A model generated the notes under the pieces. It had not been told where the DNA came from and searched no databases. It saw only the letters and a program-made list of their open reading frames with translations. From positions 1 through 63,145 of the forward strand of contig JAOHKZ010000011.1 in NCBI GenBank assembly GCA_028101545.1: DNA of 63,145 nt, given 5' to 3'. The DNA comes from Opitutales bacterium. GTDB taxonomy: Bacteria > Verrucomicrobiota > Verrucomicrobiia > Opitutales > Seribacteraceae. The position numbers and the translations under genes were made by a program. Positions 1 to 8,742 of the stretch are shown here, one piece after another; position 1 is the first letter of the stretch; the number at the start of each line of letters is the position of its first letter.

Positions 1-23
1 TACTAAAGAGTTCATCATAAAAG

Positions 24-362
24 ATGTCTATTAATGATATAATTCCACTCGACGCACTTTTTGGTGACGACAATTTAGGCAACAAAAAAAAGAAAAAAAA
101 AGTCGACTTCATTGCCCTTTCTTCTCCTTTAATGCGAATCCCAAGGATGGATATCCTCGTGGCGCGAGATTTAATTGATATTGGATGTAAGGAATTGTAT
201 GAAATTCAGGGACGCTCAGCGGAAAGTTTATTTGAGGAAATTAAAAAAATAAGACCCAATACGCCATTATACAGATTAGCATACCTAAGAATGGCAATTT
301 ATTTTTCGGAAAATGAAGATGCCGACCCAAATATGCTCCATCCAAACTTATGGGAGGAATAA
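24..362 (+). CDS. Cdd1-type helix-hairpin-helix protein
   Basis: Small 112-residue protein. From about residue 38 it reads like the 'pathogenicity locus' Cdd1 family: a helix-hairpin-helix-like segment (RIPRMDILVARDLIDIG), then a helix ending in LYRLAYLRMAIYFSE, which resembles the conserved C-terminal R-MA-YF-A pattern. HhH folds usually bind DNA without sequence specificity, but the role of this family is not established. The N-terminal 30 residues are extra and carry a six-lysine run encoded by two long A tracts. No clear ribosome binding site precedes the ATG. The genes that follow are on the other strand, so it looks monocistronic here. Confidence 0.7.
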   Translation: MSINDIIPLDALFGDDNLGNKKKKKKVDFIALSSPLMRIPRMDILVARDLIDIGCKELYEIQGRSAESLFEEIKKIRPNTPLYRLAYLRMAIYFSENEDADPNMLHPNLWEE

Positions 363-371
363 GTTAAATAA

Positions 372-614
372 TTATTTTTTATGAGTTGTAAGACTGGAAA
401 GCGCACGCTTTGCTTGCCAGACCATGAATAAACCCCAGGCAGTAAAGGTTAAACCGTTGAGCATAATGAGCAGGGATTGATTATTTTGAAATCCGACTCC
501 AAAAAGAACGGCACCAACGACAGTGAAAGTCCACCCAAACAACACTCTGCCTTTTGCAATTCGACGAAAGTGAGAAACTTTATTAGCTTTTTGTTCGTCC
601 GATAGATTACTCAT
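372..614 (-). CDS. Small two-helix membrane protein, unknown function
   Basis: 80 residues. A charged N-terminus (residues 1-24) is followed by two hydrophobic helices (about 26-44 and 48-67) and a short basic tail. I recognise no family. It starts 2 bases after the stop of the LON-domain gene on the same strand, so the two are probably co-transcribed and translationally linked. Its 3' end lies 9 bases from the convergent Cdd1-like gene. Confidence 0.6.
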   Translation of the reverse strand: MSNLSDEQKANKVSHFRRIAKGRVLFGWTFTVVGAVLFGVGFQNNQSLLIMLNGLTFTAWGLFMVWQAKRALSSLTTHKK

Positions 615-616
615 TT

Positions 617-1294
617 TTAATTAAATCCCAAGTCTTCATCCTGCTTGCCACCAAGTGCCTTCTTAATTAGGTCAAGACGATCATTTTCACGAGTCAAGTC
701 ATCAAGCAACATATTTGCTCTCTTCGTTAAATTCTGCACTTCAAGCATAGCTTGCTTTCTTAATGTATGCTTGCAAAGAGTATATACAGTTAGATCCACA
801 AATGCCACATCATCGTCTAGAGGATTAAGGAAATCAAACATTTCTTGCGTAACTTCACCACCAAGATGTTGGTTCCTTTCGAGTTGAGTAATAATTTTTT
901 CACGTAATCCAATTGAACTTGTTTCAATAATTGTCTCCATAGGCTCAACTTCTAAAATTCGGTATGGAATTTCTTGTGGAATTGATACTATCCTTACTCT
1001 GCTTAAGCCTTGAAGAAGAACAAATGAAGTTCCGTCGGGATTCTCTTTAGAAACACGGATCAGTCCAGCCGTAGCTACACCGAATGGTAATTCCAAGTGT
1101 TCTTCTTCCTGTGAAACATTCTCTCTTTCCCCAACAATAGCGAAAATACGATCTTCGTTTAGCCTATCGGTTAGCATGGTTTTATATCTTTCCTCGAAAA
1201 TCCTCAAAGGCATCATTGCCTTGGGAAACAAAACGACTCCCCGCAGAGTCATAGCAGGCATGTGCTTTGGAAGTTCAAACATTTCGGAATCCAT
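617..1294 (-). CDS. Stand-alone LON substrate-binding domain protein
   Basis: 225 residues, matching only the N-terminal LON substrate-binding domain (PF02190). The family pattern is clear near the start (LRGVVLFPKAMMPLRIFEERY), followed by the beta-rich core around FGVATAGLIRVS and LLQGLSRVRI. There is no AAA+ ATPase or Ser-Lys protease domain, so it is not a Lon protease. Such single-domain proteins are widespread and presumably bind unfolded or specific polypeptides; the partner is unknown. It leads a two-gene unit with the small membrane protein 2 bases downstream. Confidence 0.85.
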   Translation of the reverse strand: MDSEMFELPKHMPAMTLRGVVLFPKAMMPLRIFEERYKTMLTDRLNEDRIFAIVGERENVSQEEEHLELPFGVATAGLIRVSKENPDGTSFVLLQGLSRVRIVSIPQEIPYRILEVEPMETIIETSSIGLREKIITQLERNQHLGGEVTQEMFDFLNPLDDDVAFVDLTVYTLCKHTLRKQAMLEVQNLTKRANMLLDDLTRENDRLDLIKKALGGKQDEDLGFN

Positions 1295-1327
1295 ATAAAT
1301 AGTATATTGTCCGATTTTAGCAAAAGG

Positions 1328-2602
1328 TCAAATCACCAACCCAACAACGGATGCCGTCAAAAGACAGGCAAAAGTACCTCCAAGTAAGGCACGCCATCCT
1401 AATTTGGTTAAATTCCGACGCTGTCCTGGAGCGAGAATTGCAATACCAGCGACCTGTATGCCAACTGATGCGAAATTTGCAAACCCACAAAGAGCATAAC
1501 TGGCAAGAACTATGGACCGCTCATTATATATTAAACCGGCTTCTTTGAATTCGCCTAAATGTGCATAGGCAACAAATTCATTCAAAACTAGCTTCTCTCC
1601 GAGTAATTGTCCAATTAAACGAATATCATCATTGGGAACCCCAAATAACCAAGCAATTGGAGAAAAAAACCAACCAAAAATATATTCTAAACTAAGTTCT
1701 CCCGAGCCTGATCCTAACCATTCTCCAAGTCCAAGTGGTTTTGAGATAAAGTCACCGATAATAAAATTTCCAAGCGCAACTAAACCGGTAAAAACAATTA
1801 AAATAGCACCGACATTAAATGCCAGAAGAAGCCCTTGGCTTGTTCCTGAGGTTAATGCATCAAATACATTCAAGGTCTTTCCATCCTGGTGTAACACAAA
1901 TTCATCTTCCCTAACTTCGGTTTCGGGCAAAAGTATTTTAGAGCAAACAATAGCAGCTGGTGCTGACATCAAAGATGCAGTCAAGAGATGCCTAGCAAAG
2001 AGTGCTTGAGCTTCTGGGTCAGAACCACCAAGAAATGCAACATAAGCTGCAAAAACACCACCAGCAATTGTAGCGAATCCACCTGTCATTAAACATAGAA
2101 CTTCAGATTTACTCATTTTTTCTAAATAAGGACGAATAAGTAGAGGTGCTTCGGTTTGCCCAACAAAGACATTCGCAGACATTGCGAGGCATTCTGGTCC
2201 TGATATCTTCATCGTTCTTTTCATTAACCAAGCCAATAGATAAACAATTCGCTGAAGAATGCCCCAATGATAAAGGAGTGCAGAAAGGGCAGAGAAAAAT
2301 AAAATTGAAGGTAAAACTCTAAAAGCAACCACAGTACCATAAGTCGGTGCATCACTTGCAAGGTCTCCAAAAACGAAACTAGCCCCTTGGTAGGAGAACT
2401 CAGTTAACTTGACCACACCCTGCGAGATACCGAGAACTAACTCAGTTACGAAAGGGGTTTTCAAAAGTAGCAATGCGAATATAAACTGAAGAGTTATGCC
2501 TGAAACTATTAGACGAAATGAAATTGCTCTTCGATTCGTGCTAACTAACCACAATAAGAACAGAAGGCAAAAAACTCCAAATAAACTTCTCAATATCTCC
2601 AT
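1328..2602 (-). CDS. NupC-type concentrative nucleoside transporter
   Basis: Inner-membrane cation-coupled nucleoside importer of the CNT family, 424 residues, the usual length. The hallmark central motif is present (ANVFVGQTEAPLLIRPYL), followed by the gate region MTGGFATIAGGVFAAYVAFLG and a C-terminal segment with SYALCGFANFASVGIQ. I chose the ATG at 2602 (MEILRSLFG) over a GTG 27 bases upstream because the hydrophobic N-terminal helix begins there. Likely substrates are purine or pyrimidine nucleosides, but the sequence alone does not fix specificity. It lies 33 bases from the LON-domain gene on the same strand. Confidence 0.9.
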   Translation of the reverse strand: MEILRSLFGVFCLLFLLWLVSTNRRAISFRLIVSGITLQFIFALLLLKTPFVTELVLGISQGVVKLTEFSYQGASFVFGDLASDAPTYGTVVAFRVLPSILFFSALSALLYHWGILQRIVYLLAWLMKRTMKISGPECLAMSANVFVGQTEAPLLIRPYLEKMSKSEVLCLMTGGFATIAGGVFAAYVAFLGGSDPEAQALFARHLLTASLMSAPAAIVCSKILLPETEVREDEFVLHQDGKTLNVFDALTSGTSQGLLLAFNVGAILIVFTGLVALGNFIIGDFISKPLGLGEWLGSGSGELSLEYIFGWFFSPIAWLFGVPNDDIRLIGQLLGEKLVLNEFVAYAHLGEFKEAGLIYNERSIVLASYALCGFANFASVGIQVAGIAILAPGQRRNLTKLGWRALLGGTFACLLTASVVGLVI

Positions 2603-2715
2603 AAACAAGTAGTTAGATTGTAAAGGCACACATCTAAGTGCAACACGAAAGAGTATTTTAAGATTTCTGGATTGTAGAAAACTCGTAAAACAATCTAGAT
2701 GAAGGAATGATTTAT

Positions 2716-2787
2716 TTGAAAATTTTAATATTTATACTTTCTTGTTGCATCCAGGGTTGCGGTGTTCCTCTAATTCCAGGAATCTAG
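2716..2787 (+). CDS. Possible 23-residue lipoprotein
   Basis: A very short reading frame starting TTG, preceded by a good GAAGGA ribosome binding site about 9 bases upstream (2701-2706). The peptide has Lys2, a hydrophobic stretch and a lipobox IQGC at residues 12-15, leaving a mature acylated peptide of only nine residues (CGVPLIPGI). It ends 30 bases before the interrupted SDR gene. Reading it as a tiny lipoprotein is inference; I recognise no family and a chance frame is possible. Confidence 0.4.
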   Translation: MKILIFILSCCIQGCGVPLIPGI

Positions 2788-2817
2788 AGTTCTATTAAAT
2801 TTCATCCTTAACATATA

Positions 2818-3549
2818 ATGAAAAAAGCAATTTCAGTAAAAAAAATTTTGGTTATTGGTGGCGGGACGGGAATGGGAAGGGATATAGCCCTAAAACTAAA
2901 AGATGAAGGTGCTGAGGTCGCTATATCCGGAAGACGAGTTGAGAAAATTAGCGAGGTGTCAGAATTAAGCGATAGTAAGATCAAGTTTCATCCGGTCAAT
3001 GTAACAGACAGAACATCCGTTGCCACATTATTTACATGGTTCAAGCAAAATATTGGAAAACTCGATGTGCTGATCAATGCGGCAGGAGTAAATATCGCTA
3101 ATCGAACTATAAAAAACTTGGATCCGCACGAGTGGGATAAGCTTATTGAAATCAACTTAACTGGAGCATATAATTGCATGCGTGAAGCACTAAATCAAAT
3201 GAGGATCAATAAATCTGGTTTAATTATCTCAATCAATTCAGTTGCAGGCAAGCGCGCCATCCCCCTTGCTGGAGTTGCATACAACGCTTCGAAATTTGGC
3301 ATGTCAGCACTTGGCGTAAGCGTCGGTGAGGAAGAACGGGAGAATGGTATATGAGTTACAAATATTTATCCTGGTGAAGTAAATACACCCATTTTAGACG
3401 AAAGATTAAACCCACCATCCGCTGAACATCGAGAGAGCATCCTACAGCCAAGTGATATTGCAGAAGTCGTGGCGACCGTAGTAAGGCTTCCAAATCGAGC
3501 ACATGTACCCGAGTTGGTCATTAAACCCAGTCAGCAGAGTTTTGTGTGA
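2818..3549 (+). pseudogene. SDR oxidoreductase interrupted by an in-frame TGA
   Basis: Classical short-chain dehydrogenase. The first part (178 codons) holds the nucleotide-binding GGGTGMG loop, the INAAGVN motif, the catalytic Ser (SINSVAG) and the YNASK catalytic Tyr-Lys pair. Translation stops at TGA 3352-3354, but the same frame continues as VTNIYPGEVNTPILDERL to a second stop at 3547-3549, completing a normal 243-codon SDR. Family members usually have Arg here (NGIRV-N-YPGEV), so the stop is one C-to-T change from CGA. The truncated product would lack the C-terminal substrate-binding helices and probably be inactive. It could equally be a base-call error. Confidence 0.8.
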
Positions 3550-3584
3550 AGTGCCTTCTCCTGCTTGTGTTTGCTTTACTTGAA

Positions 3585-4808
3585 CTAGATTTTTAAATTT
3601 TCGGTAATCGATAAAACCGCAGATTCAACATTTTCCCTGTGTCCAAAAGCACTGAGCCTAAAGAAACCTTCTCCTGCAGGTCCAAAACCAGAACCTGGAG
3701 TTCCCACAACATGACATTCATTGAGAAGCTTATCAAAGAATTCCCACGATGTCATCCCGCCAGGAGCCTTGAGCCAGACATAAGGTGCATTTCCTCCCCC
3801 ATAGGTTGTAATTCCTTTTGCTTTTAGTCCGTTATTTATGATGTTTGCGTTCTCAAGGTAGAATGCAACTTGTTCGTCGGTTTGAGCCCTTCCCTCTTCA
3901 CTTAGAACAGCCACACCTCCAGATTGAACAATATTAGATGCACCGTTAAAAAATGTATTTTGTCGACGAGTCCATAAGCTGTGTAACACACCAGCTTGTG
4001 CATCTTCAGCAACGCAAGCCTTTGGCACAATAGTCCATGCTAAACGAACACCCGTAAATCCAGCAGTCTTGGAAAAACTATTTAGTTCTATCGCACATTC
4101 AGATGCTCCTTCAATTTCATAAATACTTTTAGGCAAACTAGGGTCTGTGATAAAAGAAGCATATGCGGAATCAAACAAAATGATCGCCTTATGGTCGCGA
4201 GCATAATCTACGAAAGTTTTTAGTTGCTCTTTTGTAGCTACTGCACCTGTCGGGTTGTTTGGACTGCAAAGGTAAATTAAATCTACTTTTCCCTTTGGTA
4301 ATTCAGGAAAAAAGCCATTTTCCTCAGTGCACGGCATGTAAACTAAACCTTCATAGCCATTCTCAGCAGATAATCCAGTTCGACCAGCAATTACATTACT
4401 ATCAACATAAACAGGATAAGCAGGGTCTTGAACAGCTACCACACAGTCTTCGGAAAAAATTCCTTGAATATTGGCAGAGTCTGACTTTGCTCCATCACTT
4501 ACAAAAATTTCACTTGCATCAATCGGTGCCCCATTTTCCTTATAAAAATCCGCTATGCCTTGGCGAAGCAAATCAATACCTTCAGAAGGTCCGTATCCTG
4601 AATAGCTTTCAACTTTGCTCAGGTCTTCCACACCCTTATGCAAGCCATTGATCACAGATGAAACAATAGGTTCAGTTGTGTCACCAATACCAAGTCGCAT
4701 CACTTGAACACCTGGGTTCTCGTTTAAAAAAAGATTTGTCCGTCGTGCAATCTCAGGAAAAAGATACCCAGCGGATAATTTCTGATAGTTTTGATTAATT
4801 TTAGCCAT
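3585..4808 (-). CDS. dapL: LL-diaminopimelate aminotransferase
   Basis: PLP-dependent class I aminotransferase converting tetrahydrodipicolinate to LL-diaminopimelate in one step, feeding lysine and peptidoglycan synthesis in the cytoplasm. The product from ATG 4808 is 407 residues ([17 protein letters not shown]), the normal DapL length. Signatures are [10 protein letters not shown] near residue 38, [10 protein letters not shown] near 69, CSPNNPTGA near 181 and [12 protein letters not shown] with the PLP-binding Lys247. An in-frame TTG at 4850 would add 14 unlikely residues. DapL is typical of Verrucomicrobia, Chlamydiae, spirochaetes and plants, which fits the proposed host. Confidence 0.95.
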   Translation of the reverse strand: MAKINQNYQKLSAGYLFPEIARRTNLFLNENPGVQVMRLGIGDTTEPIVSSVINGLHKGVEDLSKVESYSGYGPSEGIDLLRQGIADFYKENGAPIDASEIFVSDGAKSDSANIQGIFSEDCVVAVQDPAYPVYVDSNVIAGRTGLSAENGYEGLVYMPCTEENGFFPELPKGKVDLIYLCSPNNPTGAVATKEQLKTFVDYARDHKAIILFDSAYASFITDPSLPKSIYEIEGASECAIELNSFSKTAGFTGVRLAWTIVPKACVAEDAQAGVLHSLWTRRQNTFFNGASNIVQSGGVAVLSEEGRAQTDEQVAFYLENANIINNGLKAKGITTYGGGNAPYVWLKAPGGMTSWEFFDKLLNECHVVGTPGSGFGPAGEGFFRLSAFGHRENVESAVLSITENLKI

Positions 4809-4859
4809 TTTAAAAAGTTCGAAATATAGAAGAAAAAATGATTTTGGCAATCGACAATA

Positions 4860-5657
4860 CTATTCACCTGCCTGCAATAGTAATCCATGTGTTCTTGCCG
4901 ATCGAAAAGCCAAAAGAAAAACTAACATTCCTAAAATGAAATATATACAATTAAGCATGAAAGCTTTTTGAAGCAGGTCAGCACGCCATTCACCTTCGAG
5001 CAAAAGTGCCCTCATTCCTTCAAAAACATAAGATGTTGGGACAAGTTTGGCAATTTCCTGCAACCATACTGGAAGTGTCGACAATGGGTAATAAATACAT
5101 GAAACAGGGGCGATCATAAAAGGAATCACCCAAGTCAAGCTTTCAGCACCTAGTCCGTAGCGCAAAAGAATACCGGTCACAACCTGAGAGATCGCCCAAC
5201 CAGTGAATACTAAATTAAAAAAGAAAGCTAACAATGGAAAGCCCATATCAAAAACAGAGACGCCAAAAAAAGGAATGGCCAATAACGCCGCAGGTATCAT
5301 TCCAATTAAGGTCCGAATCATACTGATCGTGGCAAGGGCAAGCATGAGTTCCCATGGTCGAAGGGGGGCAACAAAGAGATTACCCAAGTTCCTTGACCAC
5401 ATTTCCTCTAAAAATGATAAAGTGTAACTAACATGCGACCTAAATAACGAATCCCAAACTAAAACAACTGAAATTAAAATACCTGATGCGGTAATCTCTG
5501 GCTGTGCCGCGCCAAAATGAAGAGATACAAATCCCCAAATAATAAGTTGCATTGTAGGCCAATATGAAATTTCAATAATTCTTGGCCAGGAACTCCGAAG
5601 AACATACAAATATCGAAGTAATAATGCATGAATTCGATAAATAGACCCTGATTTCAT
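4860..5657 (-). CDS. ABC-2 type transporter permease
   Basis: 265-residue integral membrane protein with about six hydrophobic segments, the ABC-2 permease layout. The N-terminal part has an amphipathic stretch (RYLYVLRSSWPRIIEISYWP) preceding the first membrane span, and the central region (SRNLGNLFVAPLRPWELMLA) resembles the conserved loop of ABC-2 exporters. Its ATG overlaps the stop of the ATPase gene by 4 bases, so the two form one exporter. The substrate is not evident; drug, polysaccharide or lipid export are all possible. Confidence 0.85.
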   Translation of the reverse strand: MKSGSIYRIHALLLRYLYVLRSSWPRIIEISYWPTMQLIIWGFVSLHFGAAQPEITASGILISVVLVWDSLFRSHVSYTLSFLEEMWSRNLGNLFVAPLRPWELMLALATISMIRTLIGMIPAALLAIPFFGVSVFDMGFPLLAFFFNLVFTGWAISQVVTGILLRYGLGAESLTWVIPFMIAPVSCIYYPLSTLPVWLQEIAKLVPTSYVFEGMRALLLEGEWRADLLQKAFMLNCIYFILGMLVFLLAFRSARTHGLLLQAGE

Positions 5658-6385
5658 ACTACTCCCCCTCTACTGATGTCTAAGAAAACTTCTTCAAGCG
5701 TCTTTCGACTGTATTTCGCGAGTAAATCAGGGGGAGTGCCCTCCTCCACTAACTTCCCCTTTCGAAGGAGTAAGACATTTTCGCATAATTGCTCAACTTC
5801 CTTCATGTCATGACTCGCTAAAAGAATAGTTGCTCCCCTGTCCCGTTGATAATTTTTCAAAAATGTACGGATCCAGGAAACGGTTTCAGGATCCAAGCTT
5901 GCGGTAGGTTCGTCCAAAAGGAGCAGCTCAGGTTTATTTATAAGAGCCTTGGCTAGGGAAACCCTTGTTTTTTGACCTGCAGAAAGCTTTCTGAGCCTTC
6001 GATCAATGAGTTCAGTGAGACGGAAAGTTTCCACCATTTCCATTACCGCTGATCTTACATCATCCAGTCCATAAAGTTTACCATAAACAGTTAAATTTTC
6101 CCGAACTGTTAGTCGCTGAGGTAAATCGACATACGGGGAAGAGAAATTCATTCTTTTTAAAGCAGGATAACGATCCTTAACGAAATCATCTCCCAAAATA
6201 CTGATTTTTCCACTCGTGGGAATTAACAACCCTAGTAACATTGAAAGCGTAGTTGTCTTCCCCGCACCATTTCCTCCTAGCAAAGCAGTTATAGAACCCT
6301 TATTAAGCTTTAAATTGAGGTGATCGACAGCTCGTATTGAGCCAAAATCCTTGACCAACGAATCCGTTTCAAGCACCACGCTCAT
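5654..6385 (-). CDS. ABC transporter ATP-binding protein (ABC-2 exporter)
   Basis: Cytoplasmic ATPase of 243 residues. Walker A is GGNGAGKT at 37-44, the signature LSAGQ at 134-138, Walker B LLLLDEP at 154-160, and the H-loop LASHD near 189-193. A 4-base overlap couples it to the ABC-2 permease downstream, and no binding protein is nearby, consistent with export. The 83 bases upstream (6386-6468) separate it from the acyltransferase on the same strand and may hold its promoter, though I see no convincing -35/-10 pair. Confidence 0.9.
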   Translation of the reverse strand: MSVVLETDSLVKDFGSIRAVDHLNLKLNKGSITALLGGNGAGKTTTLSMLLGLLIPTSGKISILGDDFVKDRYPALKRMNFSSPYVDLPQRLTVRENLTVYGKLYGLDDVRSAVMEMVETFRLTELIDRRLRKLSAGQKTRVSLAKALINKPELLLLDEPTASLDPETVSWIRTFLKNYQRDRGATILLASHDMKEVEQLCENVLLLRKGKLVEEGTPPDLLAKYSRKTLEEVFLDISRGGVV

Positions 6386-6468
6386 TGTATATGGACAAAA
6401 TATTGATTAATAAACCTTGAATTTTAAAAAAGAAAAATACCATCATAGAATTGCTATTTATAAAAAGC

Positions 6469-7143
6469 TTAATCATGTGTTACTTTCATCAATTCTTCAC
6501 CTAAGGATTTCGCTCCATCTTCGATAGAGCAATCACTTATTAAATCTTGTGGATCCATAATATTCACTTTTACCTTTACCTTTGAAAACGGAAGAGGAAT
6601 TACAAATTTATCCCACGAGTTTAATTTTATGTGCCAACCATACTCAAACCCCAGTAAAAGAAGGGGCGCATTGGCAAGTTTTCCGATGAGGATAACACCA
6701 GGTTTAGCTTCATAGATAGGACCCTTTGAGCCATCGGGAGTAATCCCAATATCATTACCACTTTTTAATGTCCTAACCAAATCTCGAATTGCCTTCGATC
6801 CACCTCGGTTACTTGAACCACGTATTGCGTGAATGCCAGTCCAACCATAAAAGGCTTCAAGCCAAGCTCCATCACGACTTCCACTTATTAATCCGAAACA
6901 CTTTCTACCACTCCTGAATCTTCTTTGCCATTCGCCAGCAAGAAATAAACGATTATGCCAAAGAGTTATAATAACAGGTTCAGTGTTTTGGATAATCATA
7001 GATTTAGAATCAGAATCTATAAATTTAAACCTAATTGTAGAAACCCATAGATGATACAAAATGCCAAAAGGAAAAAATACAAACCTTTGCTTAAACCCAA
7101 GGGACCGGGGCGACTGCGGACTTTGCCGCAAGTTCTTAATCAT
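6469..7143 (-). CDS. DUF374-type lysophospholipid/lipid A acyltransferase-like protein
   Basis: 224 residues. It matches the DUF374 branch of lysophospholipid acyltransferases: a putative acyl-transfer His in ITLWHNRLFL, then GLISGSRDGAWLEAF, IRGSSNRGGSKAIRDL and the diagnostic ITPDGSKGPIYEAKPGVI. Such proteins are thought to add acyl chains to lipid A-like or phospholipid acceptors at the inner membrane; the acceptor here is unknown. The N-terminal helix (RFVFFPFGILYHLWVSTI) is a likely membrane anchor. The gene starts 6 bases after the beta-barrel candidate on the same strand, suggesting a small envelope operon. Confidence 0.85.
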   Translation of the reverse strand: MIKNLRQSPQSPRSLGFKQRFVFFPFGILYHLWVSTIRFKFIDSDSKSMIIQNTEPVIITLWHNRLFLAGEWQRRFRSGRKCFGLISGSRDGAWLEAFYGWTGIHAIRGSSNRGGSKAIRDLVRTLKSGNDIGITPDGSKGPIYEAKPGVILIGKLANAPLLLLGFEYGWHIKLNSWDKFVIPLPFSKVKVKVNIMDPQDLISDCSIEDGAKSLGEELMKVTHD

Positions 7144-7149
7144 TAATAA

Positions 7150-8157
7150 TCAGAATTCGAAGTTCAAACCAAATTCGCCAAGATGTGCAGGCACTTCATC
7201 TTCATAAAAATAGCGGTACCCAAAGCTTAAAGCAAAAATCTGATTAAACCTCCATTTTAAACCAGTTGATGCAGTAAGAAAGATATCATGATCCTTCCTA
7301 GTACTTAAGTTCCTTTTATCATCAATAAAGGATAAATAATAACCCACCCCTAGGCCTAAATAAGCATCAATAGAGCGAAAAACATTTAGGTCATATCCAA
7401 TATCCAAATAACCGGCAAAAGTTTCGCTTTGGCCCGTTAGATTAACAAGAGGTGAATGAAACTTTGAACTTTTCTGGAATGAATTAAATTTATAAAAACC
7501 CCCTACTCCAATTTTGAATCGGTCAATAGTAATTCCTCCTGAAATATTTGTAGAAATACCCGGTTCGTATCTCTTGTAAGAAATCGAAGATTTATGGATT
7601 TTATGTGGGAAAGCAACTCCCGGTCTGAGGAATAAATAAAATCCTAAACCATTTGATCGGTCATGCGGATTAAAAGTACTTACCACCTCATCGTCTTTTG
7701 TGAAAGTTCCAGGAGCATTAACTTTAAATGCAAGTTGGTTATCGGATTTCTCAGAATTCAAAGATTCATCGACGATCTGTGGGTTTTCAATCCCATTTTT
7801 TGTTTTTAACGAATCTACATCTAGGCTTTTTTCAATGATTGGTCGCCTGGGTTGATTAGACAAATCGAAAGGCGTTCTAAAATTTCCCTGCGATGAAAGA
7901 CCATAAAAAATTTGGTCAAAACGTTCCTGCAAATCATGTAATTTCTCGGAGTAATTATTCAGTTCTCCTTTCATTCCGTGAATTCTCTTTTGCTGGTAAA
8001 AACTTTTATCATCCATCTTGTCGTAATAATCAACAACTGACTTTGAGTTTTTCATTACCTTGTAATCAGACTGAGCATAAACAAGAAAAAAACTTGCGAA
8101 CGGTGAAAGGAAGAATGCAGTAAGTGTCAAAAACGGGATCTTAAAAAAAATAATCAT
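7150..8157 (-). CDS. Exported protein with coiled coil and predicted beta-barrel
   Basis: 335 residues from ATG 8157, where a strong signal peptide begins (MIIFFKIPFLTLTAFF, cleavage likely after VYAQ). A TTG at 8196 would add an unlikely 13 residues. Residues about 35-80 are charged and helical (possible coiled coil). The C-terminal half alternates in short beta-like strands rich in Tyr, Gly and aromatic residues and ends GLNFEF, with the terminal Phe typical of outer-membrane barrels. This suggests an OMP_b-brl-like protein, but I recognise no specific family. It sits between an acyltransferase and another envelope protein. Confidence 0.6.
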   Translation of the reverse strand: MIIFFKIPFLTLTAFFLSPFASFFLVYAQSDYKVMKNSKSVVDYYDKMDDKSFYQQKRIHGMKGELNNYSEKLHDLQERFDQIFYGLSSQGNFRTPFDLSNQPRRPIIEKSLDVDSLKTKNGIENPQIVDESLNSEKSDNQLAFKVNAPGTFTKDDEVVSTFNPHDRSNGLGFYLFLRPGVAFPHKIHKSSISYKRYEPGISTNISGGITIDRFKIGVGGFYKFNSFQKSSKFHSPLVNLTGQSETFAGYLDIGYDLNVFRSIDAYLGLGVGYYLSFIDDKRNLSTRKDHDIFLTASTGLKWRFNQIFALSFGYRYFYEDEVPAHLGEFGLNFEF

Positions 8158-8203
8158 GGGCAAACAGATTGATATGGAAGAATAAAATTCAATCAAAGCA
8201 ACA

Positions 8204-8632
8204 CTAAATGTCTACCTTTTTTGGTATTGAGTGAATTCTTGAACTATTTTTTAAAGTCTTCATCAAATAAAAATATATTAAATGAAATAAAATGAAGTAA
8301 ATAATGTTTACTATTACCCCACCTGCAAGTGCCGTCCTTATACCTTCTTCTTGTCTGGCAGCACGACGGTGGGCAACTAAATTCCTCTCTAAAACTTCCT
8401 CGGACGACATTTGCAAACGAGCATCATATAATTTTGATGGAATCTTTTCATTAATAAAAACTTGAGGAATTGTCGGTGGAACCCGGTTGATAATATCCCA
8501 GTAATCTCTGGTGGGGGTATTCAAAATGGGACCAACTTGAATCTCTCTGTAAAAAGTGAATTGAATAATAACTGCCGTAATGATCAAAAGGCCTTGTGAG
8601 ACCAACCATGCTTTGGTGCGAAGTTTCATCAT
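8204..8632 (-). CDS. Unknown membrane protein with two terminal helices
   Basis: 142 residues. A hydrophobic helix (about 9-28, LVSQGLLIITAVIIQFTFY) and a second near the C-terminus (about 104-127) flank a soluble segment with Pro-rich PPTIPQVFINEKIP and a charged helix. The topology suggests the middle lies in the periplasm. I know no homologous family. It is the first gene of a probable three-gene minus-strand run with the beta-barrel candidate (46 bases downstream) and the acyltransferase. An in-frame second ATG (8629) is equally possible as start. Confidence 0.55.
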   Translation of the reverse strand: MMKLRTKAWLVSQGLLIITAVIIQFTFYREIQVGPILNTPTRDYWDIINRVPPTIPQVFINEKIPSKLYDARLQMSSEEVLERNLVAHRRAARQEEGIRTALAGGVIVNIIYFILFHLIYFYLMKTLKNSSRIHSIPKKVDI

Positions 8633-8742
8633 TCATTTATTATCAAGTTTTAAGTTCGTTGCAAAAATAAACAACTATTTATCTTTCTTTTATAATTCAT
8701 GGTTGCCAAGAGAGTTTCTTTTTCGAAGAAAGGTTTTGGTAG

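Noticed and set aside
3352-3354. The TGA as a selenocysteine codon.
   Set aside because: The position normally holds Arg, not Cys or Sec, and the sequence just downstream shows no evident SECIS-like hairpin.
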